From NCBI RefSeq assembly GCF_030253575.1, contig NC_080559.1:3308501-3372500 (forward strand): DNA of 64,000 nucleotides. The letters run 5' to 3'. The notes beneath the pieces are model-generated. The model was not told where the DNA came from. It did no database searches and saw nothing but the letters and a program-made list of their open reading frames with translations. The stretch is from Rhododendron vialii. Its lineage: Eukaryota; Streptophyta; Magnoliopsida; Ericales; Ericaceae. Below are positions 1 to 13,129 of the stretch, piece by piece (positions within the stretch are counted from its first letter, which is position 1; every line of letters starts with the position of its first letter). A program made the position numbers and the translations under genes.

Positions 1-2400
1 AAATTCAAGTCAAAAAAGAAGTTGAAGGTCTTTACATGCTCAGAGATGATCAATGGTAGAGGGTTCCCACAATTTCACACGCCCTAGCTGTCAACGAAGG
101 CGATCAAATTTAGGTAAAAGTTAGTTTTAAGAGTCAAATGAAGCTTTTCGGATCCCATTTGTAGCTATACTAGCAAGTTTAGATGATAGTTTCAGCTCTT
201 TGCTGGTGCATAACTTCCCTTTTGTTTTGAAGGTCGTGTACGGAAAATTTACTACAAAAACATCTTAAAATTGGAGGAAATTAAAACAAAAACCTTGTAA
301 GATAAACTTCACGACTTCAGCTTCTCAAAATTCGTTACCATAATTTAACTGTATGAAACAAATATCCACTAAAGATCGGGCCGTGGAACGGCACGATGAC
401 AAGTGCTATTTGCCCCACAAATTTCACCATGATTCCACGATCCACACAAATACTTTAGCATGCAAAAGGTAAAATATCAGCAAATAACACATTAATAGTA
501 ATACAATGTCAATCCACTGCTACCCAGACAACAAATGATAGCAACTTAAGTTTAGTGTCATTTCTCATCAAACCATATAATTACAAGATGTTCTAAGATA
601 AACTCAGAAGAATAAAAGAAAAGATAGAAAGGAAACTGCCTAATCGATCCAAGCTTCGTTACCACTATCAAGCAAGCTCTCCGACTCGACTCGACTCAAA
701 CCAGCACTAAAAGATTAACTGCGTGCTATTCCCCAAGACCAACTGGATATTAAGAGGGAGTAGATTGTTTTTTCCTGCAAGATTCAGAAAAATTCAAAAC
801 TCTGACGATAAAACATAAAAAGTAGTAAATGTCAGCAAAGCTTTCATAAGTGAAATAACCCGTCCATTCATGTTTCTCTGCAATCGCCTTGTTCTTGATC
901 TCGCTAAGGGCAGTTTTTTTTTTTTTTTTGGTAAGTAATCGGAACTAAAATGGGAGTGTACTTATCTAAGCAGCTTTTTCCTTCACAATACATCCAACAT
1001 GTATGAACTCATGGGGAGAGACACAAAAACCACCAAACTAGAACAGTTTTCACATTGGGGTGCACAATTTTCTCCATTTCTCATAATCTATTAATATAGG
1101 GCCTCAACTTATTAAAGAGCAGCAGTTTAACACATATTGCTCCGTGCTTGTTGATGTTCTACGTAGAAGAGGAACCAGGTTGGAAAACGAGGCGTGTTGT
1201 AGGAATATGGCGCAACAAATACATGTACGAGCAACTACACGTGACTGTGCAAACACCAATATTTTCCCGAGTATGTGTAAATTGTGTGCATAGATATATA
1301 GTCATTTATACGGCTACACGGATACATACACAATGAGGTCATCAAAACATGGAAACTGCTTAGGACACTTGGAGATATTCAATGATAAGAGGGATCAAAA
1401 ACACACAACCCACAAGCTAATTGCTTTACAAATTACCCTCCAGTTGCAAGTCAGGCAATGGCTTCTTCCCTCCTTCCCCCTGGCCGGCTGAGGTTGCCCA
1501 AACAAATTAGGACGCCTTGCTCTAGAACAAAGAGCATGGACCAGACCCACAAAAACTATAGCATATAGCTTGCCCGCTGGTGGTCAAGAAATATGGGCAT
1601 CTACTGCAGTAAGACCTGTGGAATTCTGGTTCTTGATCATCGAAAGCAATCTTTACTGACACAAGGATCTCCTCGAAGATAAAATATAGGACAAAAAATG
1701 AAGCAAAACAAGACCATAGATCTTCAAACACAGAGAACACAAACTACATTTTTAAACCTTCGATAGATTCGTTAAGACTGTTTACCTCTAAACTCTTTTC
1801 CTCATCATGTTTGAGAGTACTTGCTGGGAGGATCAGACTTTATACTACTCATTATAATGCAACAGATGGTGCTTTTTTCATCGTCATAACGGACATTGTT
1901 TAGAAGACAATACTGAAGATGCTCAATGCCTGAAAATGTTATCCGCAGTTCTGGTTCATATCTAGATATTAAGCAGTATTCTAAAAGCATATTCCCTTGT
2001 ATAGCGACAACTCGTCATCACTCTAAGATCTACGTACCTCCAGTCAATTCGTACTCCAAAGCAGGCAACCTAACTGAAACTTATTTGTTGTTACAAAAAG
2101 CTACTACTTGTGCAAGTTATCCGGTCCTGCGTGAAGATGATTACCCTTCCTCCCCCCGTCTGTTTTAAATCTCTAGTTTCCCAATCTTATGTACTCTCGA
2201 CCAGATATATATAGAAATAGTGGACAAAAACACTCACAATCCACGCTCGGAGGGGGAAAAATAAAGGTTAAGGTGATATTGTAAGAATGAAATATGGTTC
2301 CAAAGGAAATAGAAAACACAACAAAAAAAATTGACAGAAAATAGCACTGGGATAAAGCAATTAATTGAAACCAAAAGAAAGGGAAGGGGTTCGAAGCAAC
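1..2400. other. Upstream non-coding stretch, no supportable gene
   Basis: No reading frame here has recognisable domains. A poly-T run lies near 908-928. On the minus strand, about 780-905, an open stretch reads LSEIKNKAIAEKHEWTGYF and could be an exon of an unseen gene. I could not find convincing splice sites or a partner exon, so it is not called. The part from about 2170 to 2400 lies just downstream of the kelch gene and probably holds its 3' untranslated region. Confidence 0.5.
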
Positions 2401-3681
2401 TTACATAACGAAGCAACCAACTGCGGCGTAACTTGTATTGTAGTTTTCGAGCCCAGGGGCAAACAAAGAGCTGCGGAGTTCTTCAGCACCAAATACTTGA
2501 ATCTCTCCAATAACCTTGTTGTGATCACGCTTTTGGACACCTGGTGGAGGTGGGGGCAAGGGCAACAATCTTTGACCCTCCGGCCAATACTTCGATTCGT
2601 CAAAAGAGACCTTATCCATGCGCTTTTTGACAAGATGAAAGACGGTAGCAAAAACGTATGCCTTCCCATTGGCGAAGCCCTCCTTGTCGTTGCCAAATTT
2701 GAGAAGACAAACCCAGCCATTCCCCATGTCAAGGACATGGTAATAAATGCCATAGGCTAGAGGTGGCTTGGGAGTACGACGGATAGTCTCGAGGCCTTCA
2801 ACCTCTCTCCCTACCAATCCAAAATCTGCCGTGAGATTGAAAGTACTAATGGGGGACCTACGGTGGACAGAAGTACTAATGGCAGCCCACGCAGAGTCAA
2901 ATATCGGCATGACTGCCCCCTTAAAGGGCAAACGGAACCCGTTGCGGACCTTCAAAGGCGTCCATTGGCGGTTGTAGACATCAAAAACGTCCACTTGCTC
3001 CTTTTTGGTGGTGAAGAAAAAAATCCTTTGGCCAACAACAGCATGCGAGACAATCATGCCTGCACCGTTAATCTCAGTGCTCCCGTGGTTACTAGAGCGG
3101 CGATAGAAAGGAGGTCTGGGCAAGGAAGACCACTCTCCCTCACCCTCATTACCCTGTGGGTCGAAAACCTCGAATAATGGCTCCTCCTCACTGTAGAAAG
3201 TATAGAGACTAGGCAGAGCTGAAATGACGTATATCATCCCATCCACATGAATGGCCAGCGGTGACCTCTTACCACCTTCCATATGAGGTGCCACTGATAA
3301 AGGTGAAGAGGAGGAAATGGCAGCAGCAGTATCAAAGAAATACACTTTTTCGGAGATGCGTCGAGTATTTCTGCCTCCCTTGGCAGTAATACCAACTTCA
3401 CCGTTAAATCCAACTTCACCCCCAAGCAGATAGATCCTAGAGCCCAGGGCAAAGGAGCCCATACTGCGGGGATATTTCTCACTAGGCAGTTCGAATACAG
3501 TAGTCAAATTTCCCTTATTATCATCATTACCGATAGCACTAGTATCAAGCTTGTACATCACATACCTAACAGGACCACGATAGATATCGTAAAGCAGATA
3601 TACCTCAGAATCGTTGAAATCAAACCTTGTTCTTTTCCATGATGATGACGAAGAACCCACAAAATCCCTCTTCATTGACAT
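2401..3681 (-). CDS. Kelch-type beta-propeller protein, intact single-exon gene
   Basis: The 426-residue frame is open from its ATG to its stop with no intron. It contains kelch-like blades: a hydrophobic strand with a double glycine (GSRIYLLGG, about residues 80-88), a second blade with PLAIHVDGMIYVISALPSLY followed by the FEVFDP...WSSLPRPPF pattern, and a third with GQRIFFFTTKKEQVDVFD then W-T-P-L. This repeat type is known from plant kelch and F-box-kelch proteins, which act as substrate-binding adaptors. No F-box is visible at the N-terminus, which is serine- and basic-rich (GSSSSSWKRTRF). A proline-rich run lies near the C-terminus. The start is the first in-frame ATG; another Met two codons on is equally possible. 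It is the only clearly unbroken complete gene in the window. Its partner and biological role cannot be read from sequence. Confidence 0.85.
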   Translation of the reverse strand: MSMKRDFVGSSSSSWKRTRFDFNDSEVYLLYDIYRGPVRYVMYKLDTSAIGNDDNKGNLTTVFELPSEKYPRSMGSFALGSRIYLLGGEVGFNGEVGITAKGGRNTRRISEKVYFFDTAAAISSSSPLSVAPHMEGGKRSPLAIHVDGMIYVISALPSLYTFYSEEEPLFEVFDPQGNEGEGEWSSLPRPPFYRRSSNHGSTEINGAGMIVSHAVVGQRIFFFTTKKEQVDVFDVYNRQWTPLKVRNGFRLPFKGAVMPIFDSAWAAISTSVHRRSPISTFNLTADFGLVGREVEGLETIRRTPKPPLAYGIYYHVLDMGNGWVCLLKFGNDKEGFANGKAYVFATVFHLVKKRMDKVSFDESKYWPEGQRLLPLPPPPPGVQKRDHNKVIGEIQVFGAEELRSSLFAPGLENYNTSYAAVGCFVM

Positions 3682-4464
3682 CGGAAATGAAATCGAGCGA
3701 CAACGGAGGGAGATATATTGGTACTGTACTGAAAACGATTTGATCTTTAGTTTTTTTTCAAAAAATCTTGAAACCCTAGAATACCAAAAGAACGAGCTCG
3801 AATTTGCGAAATGGGTGTATCCTTAATATACAAGGGGAAATTGCAAAATAAACCCTCTTCTTTGGTCAAAATTGCAGTAGCCTACCTATCCTTTGGTCAA
3901 TTACAACTAGACACCTGAACTTTTAACCCCGTTAGCAATTAAGTCATCGACACCAGCTTGTTGGAAGAGAATTTGGACAATCAAAGGGTGGCACCGATAG
4001 CATACGCCCGTCTTGTTGATGGAAGTGTCACCAAACCAGCCACCAATCAAGTGGAGCTTGAGCTTGGGGACGATGCAATGACATGGTTATTTTGTGGATC
4101 CTCAACTCTATTGATAAATCTCTCACCGTCAGTACTATTTTACACAGACACTGTCCATAGTGTTTGTTCGACCTCAATGCCTATTTCACAGGAGTGAGAG
4201 AACTTTCCACAATCACCAAGGTTTACAAAGAAATCAAAGATCTCACCAACACTTTATTAAACAAACTACCATCAAAGTGGAAAGATCTTACCAAATACTC
4301 TCCAACACAATTGGAAATGAGAACCCGAAACATAGAACAAAAGCTAACTGAAATAAGCTGCCAAAATTGGAAGCTTTACGAAGTTGCACTTAAAGCTTGT
4401 TCTCCACAGTAAAAACACCCACATAGGGCACTGATGCACCAACCTTGTCCTCCTATTTTTCACC
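3682..4464. other. Intergenic stretch with an unidentified coding-like fragment
   Basis: The first part is the 5' flank of the kelch gene. On the plus strand, 4164-4412 is open for 82 codons and reads like real protein (ELSTITKVYKEIKDLTNTLL, LPSKWKDLTKYSPTQLEMRT, EISCQNWKLYEVALKACSPQ). The preceding 3958-4140 region has coding-like composition in a different frame. I do not recognise the family. It may be the tail of a decayed gene. Confidence 0.35.
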
Positions 4465-4791
4465 CAGTGACGGAGCTAAGATTTTGAATTCGGAGGCCCA
4501 GCTTAATAGACACATATTTTTTATCAGAACATTTACTTATTATATCATAAGGTTTTTACTTTCAATTCATTACATTTTGTATATTGAAAGGATTCTTTAA
4601 GCTACTATAACTATCACATACTTATTTTTTATTTATGAAAGAAATTGAGAAATGAGAATGTAAAATAACTAAATTTTTATCAAATCAAACCAAAATTATT
4701 AAAATTATAAGTAGCTATATATGAATAATTGTCAATAATATTCAAAATTAGGTATATAAAAAACATCGGCCCCCAACATAGCTCCACCTTG
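4465..4791. mobile_element. hAT-type MITE, 327 bp
   Basis: The left end is CAGTGACGGAGCTAAG. The right end, read in reverse complement, is CAAGGTGGAGCTATGT. The shared GGAGCTA core is typical of plant hAT termini. The flanking 8-mers TTTTCACC (4457-4464) and TTTTTCCC (4792-4799) match at six of eight positions, consistent with an aged 8-bp target duplication. The inside is AT-rich and non-coding. Confidence 0.7.
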
Positions 4792-4910
4792 TTTTTCCCA
4801 ACTCCAGGTCCAGGGTGAGTGTCGTAAGATCAAGTCGGTTAAAGTCTTGTGGCTATAGTGCTCTTTATCAGGCTCTCTACCAGAATATCTTGTTGGTTGC
4901 CTTTGATATG

Positions 4911-6412
4911 TGTAGACACCCTATTCTAGGTTGTCCAGATTAGTTTACTTATGGTTTTTAATTCCCCGATGATGATTAAGGTCAAGAACATCCCGAGATT
5001 GTTAACGTGTTTGAGCTTTGAGCGTTCTGAGCCTCATTCAAACCTCTTCTTTCATCCCTTGAAAGAGTAAGCAAGGAACCTTTTCTCCACATACCACAGC
5101 ATCCTTACACTCATCATCCATCTCTCATACCTTAAGTTCAAAGCTCCAACACTCCATCAAACTTAATCCAAAGGTATACCACCTTTTATTCTGTAACATG
5201 TTCTGACCCCTAAGGGAGGCTGGTAGAGTCAAGGCTGGTAATCAATACCAGTCCTGGCCCTAAAGTTGGCAAAGTTTCAAAAATCGTGTAGAATCATCAG
5301 TGGCACACGCTTGCCCTATACAGCCGTATGCCAGTTATGGCAGTACGTGCAATACTGGCGTGGGGATCATTGATCGTCTATTTTTTTGCTTTCCTTTTCG
5401 TTCTATCACCTTTTTGCATGCTAAGAACTAGTTTACAGCTTTCTGTATTTTAGAACTGTATAGTAGTTATGTGTTTCTTTTGCTTTGGAAGGCCTTCTAG
5501 AATCTTTTTGGTCATGTTCCAAAACCTGGATGATGCAAAGCTAAGCACTAGATAAATGATAAAACTGGCGTACAGTCCCTTGTGACTGGCGTACGACAGT
5601 TATATCAAGGTCCAGAGGCTGGCCCTTGCATGGCAGCTAAGCCTTGGCCTCTATTTGTTCCCCCACACTATTTATGGGGTGTTCTGTTCATTTTATTTCT
5701 CTAGATCCATTCCTGTTGACTGTACCTGTATTTATTCTGCCATATTATTTGTGAGATTTGTCCTGGGTGTGCACTGGTCATTTCTAGAGTCCAGAGGGTT
5801 GAGAACAGAAGCTGTGAACTTAGATCTATCGGCGCACGCTAGTTATGGAGTGAAGTACGCAGATCACTTCTGTATGCAGTGACATGGTCAGTGCATACAG
5901 ACTTCTACTTGCGTGCCGCATTCTTGTCCAGTGTGTTCCAGTTTGTCTAAAATGTTCACAGGTGCTTGTTCTCAATCTATATTCATTGCCTCAATGAATC
6001 ATTCATATCATTTTGTCATATAAATGCAACTTGTCATGGTATTAATCCCCTTTAATTGTTCCCCCACCCTAATTGGCTAAAGAAATGATCAAAGAAAGAA
6101 AAATGCAAATGTTTTACAAAATGTCTGAGTAGAAATCGATCTCCGGATTGAGTGAGAGAGGTGCCATAAAACCCTTTCCCTCTTGTAACCTGGCTCCCAA
6201 ACCTCAGATATCGAAGGTGACAACGGACCGGTCTACAAGCCTTTTTCAAATCAAAAACGTAGCAGAACGTTTCAAGTTCGGTTCCTTGGGTGCATACCGC
6301 TAAAACCCGAGTGGCGACTCTGAATCAAAGCGTTTCGCTGCGCTTTCCAAACAAAAAAGGGCGCACCCGATTTTATACACAAAAATTAAAATTTTTGGGG
6401 CGTGTGCCCACA
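4911..6412 (+). mobile_element. Solo LTR of a Ty3-type retrotransposon, about 1.5 kb
   Basis: It begins TGTAGACACC and ends GTGCCCACA, the short TG...CA borders of an LTR. It is flanked on both sides by the same 5-mer ATATG (4906-4910 and 6413-6417). There is no internal coding sequence or second LTR beside it, so it is what remains after recombination between two LTRs. A related LTR lies inverted at 36778-39336. Shared landmarks include an AAAGGTAT...TTTT block, a CCCCTAAGGGAGGCTGGTAG-like block near 5208-5230, and TAACCTGGCTCCCAAAC near 6187. The terminal region (GGGCG...TGCCCACA) recalls Tat-lineage Ty3 elements, which is an inference. It is a fossil with no coding capacity. Confidence 0.8.
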
Positions 6413-6417
6413 ATATG

Positions 6418-9400
6418 GTACAAGGCTAGGTGAAACCTGAAACTAATGTGGTTGAAACCTACCACACAATGTTGCTGTATGTTTTAGTATAGCCACTGCA
6501 GTTTTTCGAGAGTTGGGGGGTCAAGCCTAGATTTAGGAGGCATCCATAAACAAGTACATGGTCATTTGGCTAAACGTTAGAAACTACAATGGTCGCAAAT
6601 AAGCTGCGACATGGTGTGGTGCCCAGGTTGGCGTTTTGTTTTTGAATAGAAGGGTATTGGTTCTCTTAGATGACACTCACATGCATTCCATTTTGAAAAC
6701 CACGAAAATAAGAGATGAATCAATTGGAATAGCTCGTGAAGCTTTCTCTGAGGACCCTCCTTTGTTTATGTTCTAGGAGTAATATAATATATCGTAGCGG
6801 AACAATAGTCTTTGTTATTTAGGACTCGGTTGCTTAAGATTTTCAGAAGTACTTTAACCCCACCTTTCCCCTTCCCCCGCGAAACCCGAAAGTTTACTTC
6901 CAACCTAGATGACGTTTATTTTGGATCTGGGTTCCTTCCCCATTCGGTACCATCCAAGACGTTCCCCATTCGTTTATGTAGGATCTGCGATTACTTCAGT
7001 TCTTTCTATCATTTCGTTTTCTCTTTCCTTTCTTTTTCTTCCTCATAATATCTGCAGACAAGGCTGGAGTAATGTCATTTTTTTTTTTGTTGCTTTTTCT
7101 AGAGAATCCTTCCCTTAGATGTAAGCTCTAGTTGTTAAGGCGTTAATTTCCATTTGCCATGCGATTGCAATGTGGTAGGTGTAATGCGACATTTTAATTG
7201 TTATCGTTACTAGGTGTGTGCCCTCATGCTCACACGATGATTTCGTGCCCGTGAATTTCTTTTTACTTCATATGTTGGCATAATATGAAATAACTAAATT
7301 GGACTATTTGGAGGGCAGAACTATGTGCAGAAGTTATTTACAGAAATTTACAAGTACTTAATAATCCCAAAGCTTAGGAGCAAACTGTCTGAACCAAAAA
7401 ATTTGCCTGGTGAATAGACAACATTGCAAATCATTGAGACCAAAAGATTTGCTTTGTTGTCTAGCGTAAGAGCTGAAGCAAAAGATCAAATGTATTCAAG
7501 CTAGACATAGTTGCAAATCATGCACGCCAATAGATTTGCTTTGATGTCTATTTTGCTATGATTGTTTAACGGGATTAGATGTGAGTACTATTCTTTCTTG
7601 TGCTTGTGTTTAACAGGATTAGATAGGAGTAACTAATATATTTGCAATAGCAACACAAGCAAATTTTATTGGATTAATATTCTACGGCAAAAGACAAACC
7701 AAAACCAGCACTGTTTTGAAAGCTAATACAAAAGTTATACAACCTAACTTAATATTTTGCACATGCATTCCTCTTACTATTCTCCCCGAATAGTTTATAA
7801 ATCCCTTCAACGCATATGATTGCGCATACTGCACATGTATCTGAAGCACTGTATTGTTTTCCAAAACTCACCTTAGTCAACCATAAGTACAAGTAGCAGC
7901 ACAAGTCATAACCATTCATATACTCTCTTGCTACTCTACATTGCGTCACCACCACACTATACGTAGGATTTGCCAACGGCGCAAAGAACATAATCTGTCC
8001 ATTCCAGCTGCAGAGCTCGAAAAAATTGAAGGAACATGGGATAGTTGGGAGACAGGTCGCTATAAAGAATGGTCCAAGTTCGATTGCGCATTTCAATTGA
8101 AATCTCTTTGATGTTTAAATGATCAAGAACTGGACAGTCTTTTCAGAAATTCCTACACAATAAGAAATTGTAGTTTAAATATGTAACCAAAAAGATTGAT
8201 TAGAAATAAACCAAGGAATTTATCAATGTCTAATACCTAAGTAAAAAAAATGAACCAAGCAAGTTAATGGTCAAATGTAGAAAGCCAACATGATGTCTGC
8301 ACAGAGTCATACCTTGGCATTAAAAATTTCCGTTCAACACATGCACACAAATTTGGTCCGAGCAAGTTAATGGTCAAATGTAGAAGGCAAACATGACGTC
8401 TGCACATGATAAAATCAATTTGTAACCATTTCCAAGCTGGTGCTCTGCACAGAATTTGCTCCAACCCCACCCCATTACATTATCACAACACAAACTGGCC
8501 ATGATCTTGACAACACAAACTGGCCATGATCTTGAGCCATACCTTAATACAATCCAAACAGTCATGTTACAACTCTCGAGAAACTTCCTACACCTTGTGG
8601 CAAAAGCTATCGAATACATATGGATTGATCTACTGAAAGCAACAATAACCAAACTGAACCTTAAAAATAAGGGGGAAAATAAACCATTAAACCAGTTAAG
8701 GTCCAGTTCTGCAACAAGTACTAAGTACCAGCAACAACCAACACCTATAAGTGGAAATTTAAGCCAATAACCACTCATACAATTCTATACAGGTACAATA
8801 AAATTAAATTTGTCAAAGGACTAAAACAGTAAAGCAACAAAGTTAAGGCTTAAGATATATAAACATTAATATACGCAGATACGAAGTACTAAGCAAATAC
8901 CTAGAATGCTGTGCAAATCACCCACCAATCCTAACCGCTCACCATAATCATGAATGAATTTGTAATCTGGTTTGTAAACGGTGTTATCATTTCTTCTCAG
9001 TACAATACAGCAACAACCACTTTTCAGCTGTCGCAGTTAGAGCATAAAGAAAGTCACCCATTCCTTTTCCAGCAATTGGATGCCTTTCAAAAGTGCAGAA
9101 AACAAACGGATTCTCAATAACCACAGTGCCGCAGCATAGAGCGAGAGTTAGGAATAAAAAAAACAAGTTCTAAGTATCATCATTATTCTAATAATCAGCT
9201 TCGAAAAATACAATTATATCAATTGCAAAACCAACAACAAAAACACAAGTAAAGTCCCCCATGAACTTGCAAATTACACCACAAACCTATTTCTCTGTGC
9301 TCCATACTATGTTTGGTTATTGGAATTTCTTAAATGCATGCTATAAATTTTTATTTAACCGAGTTTAATATAGAAATTTATTTTAAAAAACAATTTATTT

Positions 9401-11856
9401 CAATATTTGAAGTAATCGATAGCTATATAAATACACAACCAAAACATCCAGCAAACAGAACCAAATAAAGCAAAAATTCCTTCTACGAGAAACTCCAGAC
9501 ACACAAAAACACCCATCTTCTAATGAATGAAATGAACAAACGTACAAACCATTCACACCCAGAACTCATGCAAAAGCAAGATCGATTCAACCCAATGATA
9601 GCAAGACTCCATTGAAGACCCAAACTGAACACATTGTACATCAAAACATCCAACTCACTTTAAACATGCAAAGAATTTCTCAGAACCAAAATCCTTTAGC
9701 CAAAATTGTACTCATAGGACAACTCAAACAGGCTCAATAAGCAAAATATAGCAGCAATTGCATCGAGAATAGTACTCACCATGAATCGCAGTAGTTACCG
9801 CAGCAACACTTGGAGGCAACACCAAACCCTAAACGCTACTCCTATTCGCATAAGCCTTTGGTTCTGTCTGGCCTGAAGTAATTTATGCGACATTTCTGAA
9901 ATTTGATGCTGGTACTGTGCTAGTCTCAATTATTATGGATTGCGTTCTTGTGTTTATTTTCTATTTAACTTGTCTGACCAAGGTTTTGTAGAGCTAAAAA
10001 TTGATTGCTTTGTGTACTCCTTAAAACATTTAATACCAATTTCTGGTAGATATCTGCTCAAATAAGTAGAAAAACAAATAATTTGTGTATACAATAGTAA
10101 CAGGTTCTAAAGCACTACGATTTTGCCATACATAGAAGTCAAGCACTTTTAGACCTATTCATTAGAGGGAGCATTCTTCAAATCCTGATTTGAACCCCAA
10201 AAAATTGATCATCATTCATCACAGCTATTTTCAACAACAATAGATATGTACAAAATCAATACCCTAAACTATCGCCAGAGGGCGAGAGAACATCCAACCA
10301 CTGGGAAAATACAAAACCCACCCCAATCACAACGCATTCCACTGAAAATCAAGGAGAATGAAGCACAAAAAACTTCGCCCAGGGAGCCTAAATGCTCGCT
10401 CTCCATCACCCAAACTACAATAGAGCTATTGAGAAAGACACAGCGGTAGAGAGACAGAAGGCGATTCCTAATATGTATTTCCCAGACAAAAATCTACTGC
10501 GAGATTGAATTTGTCGAGAAAAATGAGAGACAGAAAGAAAGAGGTAGAGCAAAATATGTCTCGCTCCCTACGTGGCCTCATCTGTTCCACGGGATATACG
10601 GCTCAGTTGAGAACAACATTCATCCATAGCCTTTGACATTAATACCCTGAAGGCAAAGCTAGAACCCCTCCAATCCAGGGGCTCAATTGGAAAAACTGAA
10701 CCAAAAATCCCCACCCATCCAATGTTCTTTTATTATAAGGTTAGATATAAGTCCAATGAATAAAAGGAGCATCAATTACCATATTGTCAGACTATAAGAT
10801 ATAAGATAAAATTAAACACAGTTCTAAAAATCCAAAGCTATACAAAGCCATGACTTTGGAAGTCAAGGACCCAACAATCTTATACAAAAGAGATATCACA
10901 AACTATAAACTTGTGTTCTAGAACTCAGAGACCATACAAAGCCCTGACTTTTGAACTTATGAAACTTATCAATTTGAGGTAAACAAAACTGTGAACTAAG
11001 AAATAGAATTTCTCTTCAGTGGCCCAACAACAATCTCACACAAAAGAAAAGTTATGAATTTTTATGTAAAATATAAAACAACCGCCATTTAAGAACCAGA
11101 CCCAATTACAAAATACACAATCCAATCACACAGAAATCTGATCCCAAAGCAAAATCAACCAAACACAACAACAATAGAAGAAATAAATTCAACAAAACAT
11201 CCATGAAAGCACCAAAAGCACCAAAGAACATGCAAAGGATCTCCCAAAGGCAGAATCATTCATAAGAAAATAGTACTCTAAATTCGTGGAGCAACTCAAA
11301 CAAACTCGAGCTGCACAGAAAAGAAGCAAAATACAGCAGAAAATTGCATCGCGAATAGCACTTAACGGGCAAAATGGGCAAAGCATACACAAACCAAACC
11401 CTAAGCGCACACCGTGAATCGTAGGAACTGCTTCGCAAATAGCACTCACCGTGAATCGCAGTCACAGGCAGAGGAACGATTTGAGGCAATCCAAACCCTA
11501 AGCGTTGTCAACCAAGCGATGGAGTATGCAAACACTCGCACGGCATCAGAAGCAGGGCTGAGAGGCCTGGGTTCACAGGCGTAGTGTCGTTTAGAAGAAT
11601 CCAGATGAATAGCGACGAAGAGGGAGGAAGAGAGAGAGGAAAAAACCTGGATCGCACGTGGCTCCATCTTTGATAATTCTTAAAAGTCTTTTCTGATATC
11701 GGATTGAGATAATTTTTTATAGAGACCGTAAATAATATGTTTTGATCAAAATGAGAGGCTCCGATCATTTTGCGGGATCCGAGACGGGCGCAAAACCCAT
11801 CTGAACGGGATTGCTGTACATCTGTACGGGGCTGCTGTACACTCACTGCTATACCA
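6418..11856. other. 5.4-kb stretch without a supportable gene; small duplications
   Basis: No frame shows a known domain. Seen here: a 25-bp perfect tandem pair (8486-8510, 8511-8535); a 24-bp motif repeated 103 bp apart (from 8259 and from 8362); and two diverged copies of a longer segment (about 9671-9840 and 11233-11507). Both copies end in a minus-strand stretch CTGCGATTCA(T/C)G followed by GTGAGT, which looks like a splice donor. This may be a pair of old duplicated first exons, but no downstream exons were recognised. Confidence 0.45.
8486..8535. repeat. 25-bp tandem duplication
   Basis: Two identical head-to-tail copies of a 25-bp unit beginning CAACACAAACTGGCC. No function is evident. 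Confidence 0.9.
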
Positions 11857-11859
11857 TTA

Positions 11860-12210
11860 GAGCAAGTACATCGAAAGAGCTAAAATAGATTTTCAGCTAT
11901 TTTACCTAACCAAAACCCCCAAATGAGCATTGCACTAGATTAGGTAAATGGTAAGGCAAAATGCATCCATGCATAGGTAAATATATCTAAGTACTATTCA
12001 CCATGTATATATTATTTTATTAATTTCCCCCTCACTGTCTCTCCTCTTCTCCCCTCCTCCTCTTACCGATGCATAGGTTAAATTAATATTCTAATACATA
12101 ATAAGTAAAATAGATAATATTGGTATAGTGTTAAAAAAAATATAAGTAGATAAAATGAAAAAAATGCACTGTTCACCAGCATTTTTAGTTATGTACTGGT
12201 GTACATGCTC
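11860..12210. mobile_element. Tourist-type (PIF/Harbinger) MITE, 351 bp
   Basis: The terminal inverted repeats are GAGCAAGTACATC at the left and GGTGTACATGCTC at the right. They are flanked by TTA at 11857-11859 and 12211-12213, the 3-bp target duplication of PIF/Harbinger elements. The inside is AT-rich and non-coding. A second member of the same family lies at 54239-54619. Confidence 0.8.
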
Positions 12211-12245
12211 TTAGCAGCTCTCTATTGGTTTTCCTCTATTCCGGT

Positions 12246-13121
12246 CAATGTTTTAAAAGTCGCTCGGCGTTCGTCGCTCGGTCGACCACCTTCGAGTTTC
12301 GAGACCTATTAATCGCCGATTAATCGGCTTGTAGCAATTAGTCGGATTTTTGTTTATTTATACATAAATACTCCCCCATGACAACTCTCATAAAAAATTG
12401 AACATTCATCTATCAATCCAACATCAATTGTTTTTCAAATATGACATAGAAATATCTCCTTTACAGAAAACTGTTAACATGATTATAACACCAGCTGGTA
12501 CTGGGTATGGGCAGTTCATTTATTAGTCACTTACCAATTATAATAACTTTATTTATATTCACCAAACAATACTACAATTTGTGTTAAGATTTAATAAAAA
12601 ATTATTACTACACTTTGTTTCCAGAATCACTAACGTGTCAATATGGGTATTGGCTTTAAAAAAAAAAAAAAAAACACTAATGTTCGAGGTCGGTGGAGAC
12701 GTGGAGTGAGAGGAGATCTCGAATTTGAGAGAGAGAGAGGCGATAGGCGGCTCGGAGATCTCGTGCTTTACACAAAGATATGACAGGTGACTCCGAGATC
12801 GATCAATCGATAACTGAGTGTGGAACAAGCCCTAAAACTGTGATTCAAAGCCCTTAAACTAGTATGAGTATATAACAGTTACCCCCTTGATTTTTCAAAA
12901 TTATAGATTTTACCCCTATTAATCACCGATAGCCAACTAATCGCCCATTAACCGATTAATTGACTTATCACCGCTAGACACCGACTGACCACTCGCCGGT
13001 TAATCGCCAACTAACTCCGATTAACCTCCTGACCTACTAATTCAACCTTCTAGGCATTAATCTAATCGGTTTAGCCAAATTTCTAATTAATCGGCGATTA
13101 AATCCTTCTTTTAGAACATTG
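12246..13121. mobile_element. Non-autonomous hAT-like element, 876 bp
   Basis: The ends are CAATGTTTTAAAAG and CTTTTAGAACATTG, inverted with one mismatch over 14 bp. The flanking 8-mers ATTCCGGT (12238-12245) and ATTTCGGT (13122-13129) differ at one position. Subterminal regions hold many short inverted copies of a TTAATCGGCGATTA-like motif, as expected for transposase-binding sites. A poly-A run lies near 12659-12674. No transposase is encoded. Confidence 0.72.
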
Positions 13122-13129
13122 ATTTCGGT

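Noticed and set aside
1148-1336. Short plus-strand frame
   Set aside because: No domain, low-complexity flanks and no supporting splice or start context.
2361-2760. Plus-strand frame of 131 codons over the kelch gene
   Set aside because: Antisense shadow of a clear kelch coding region.
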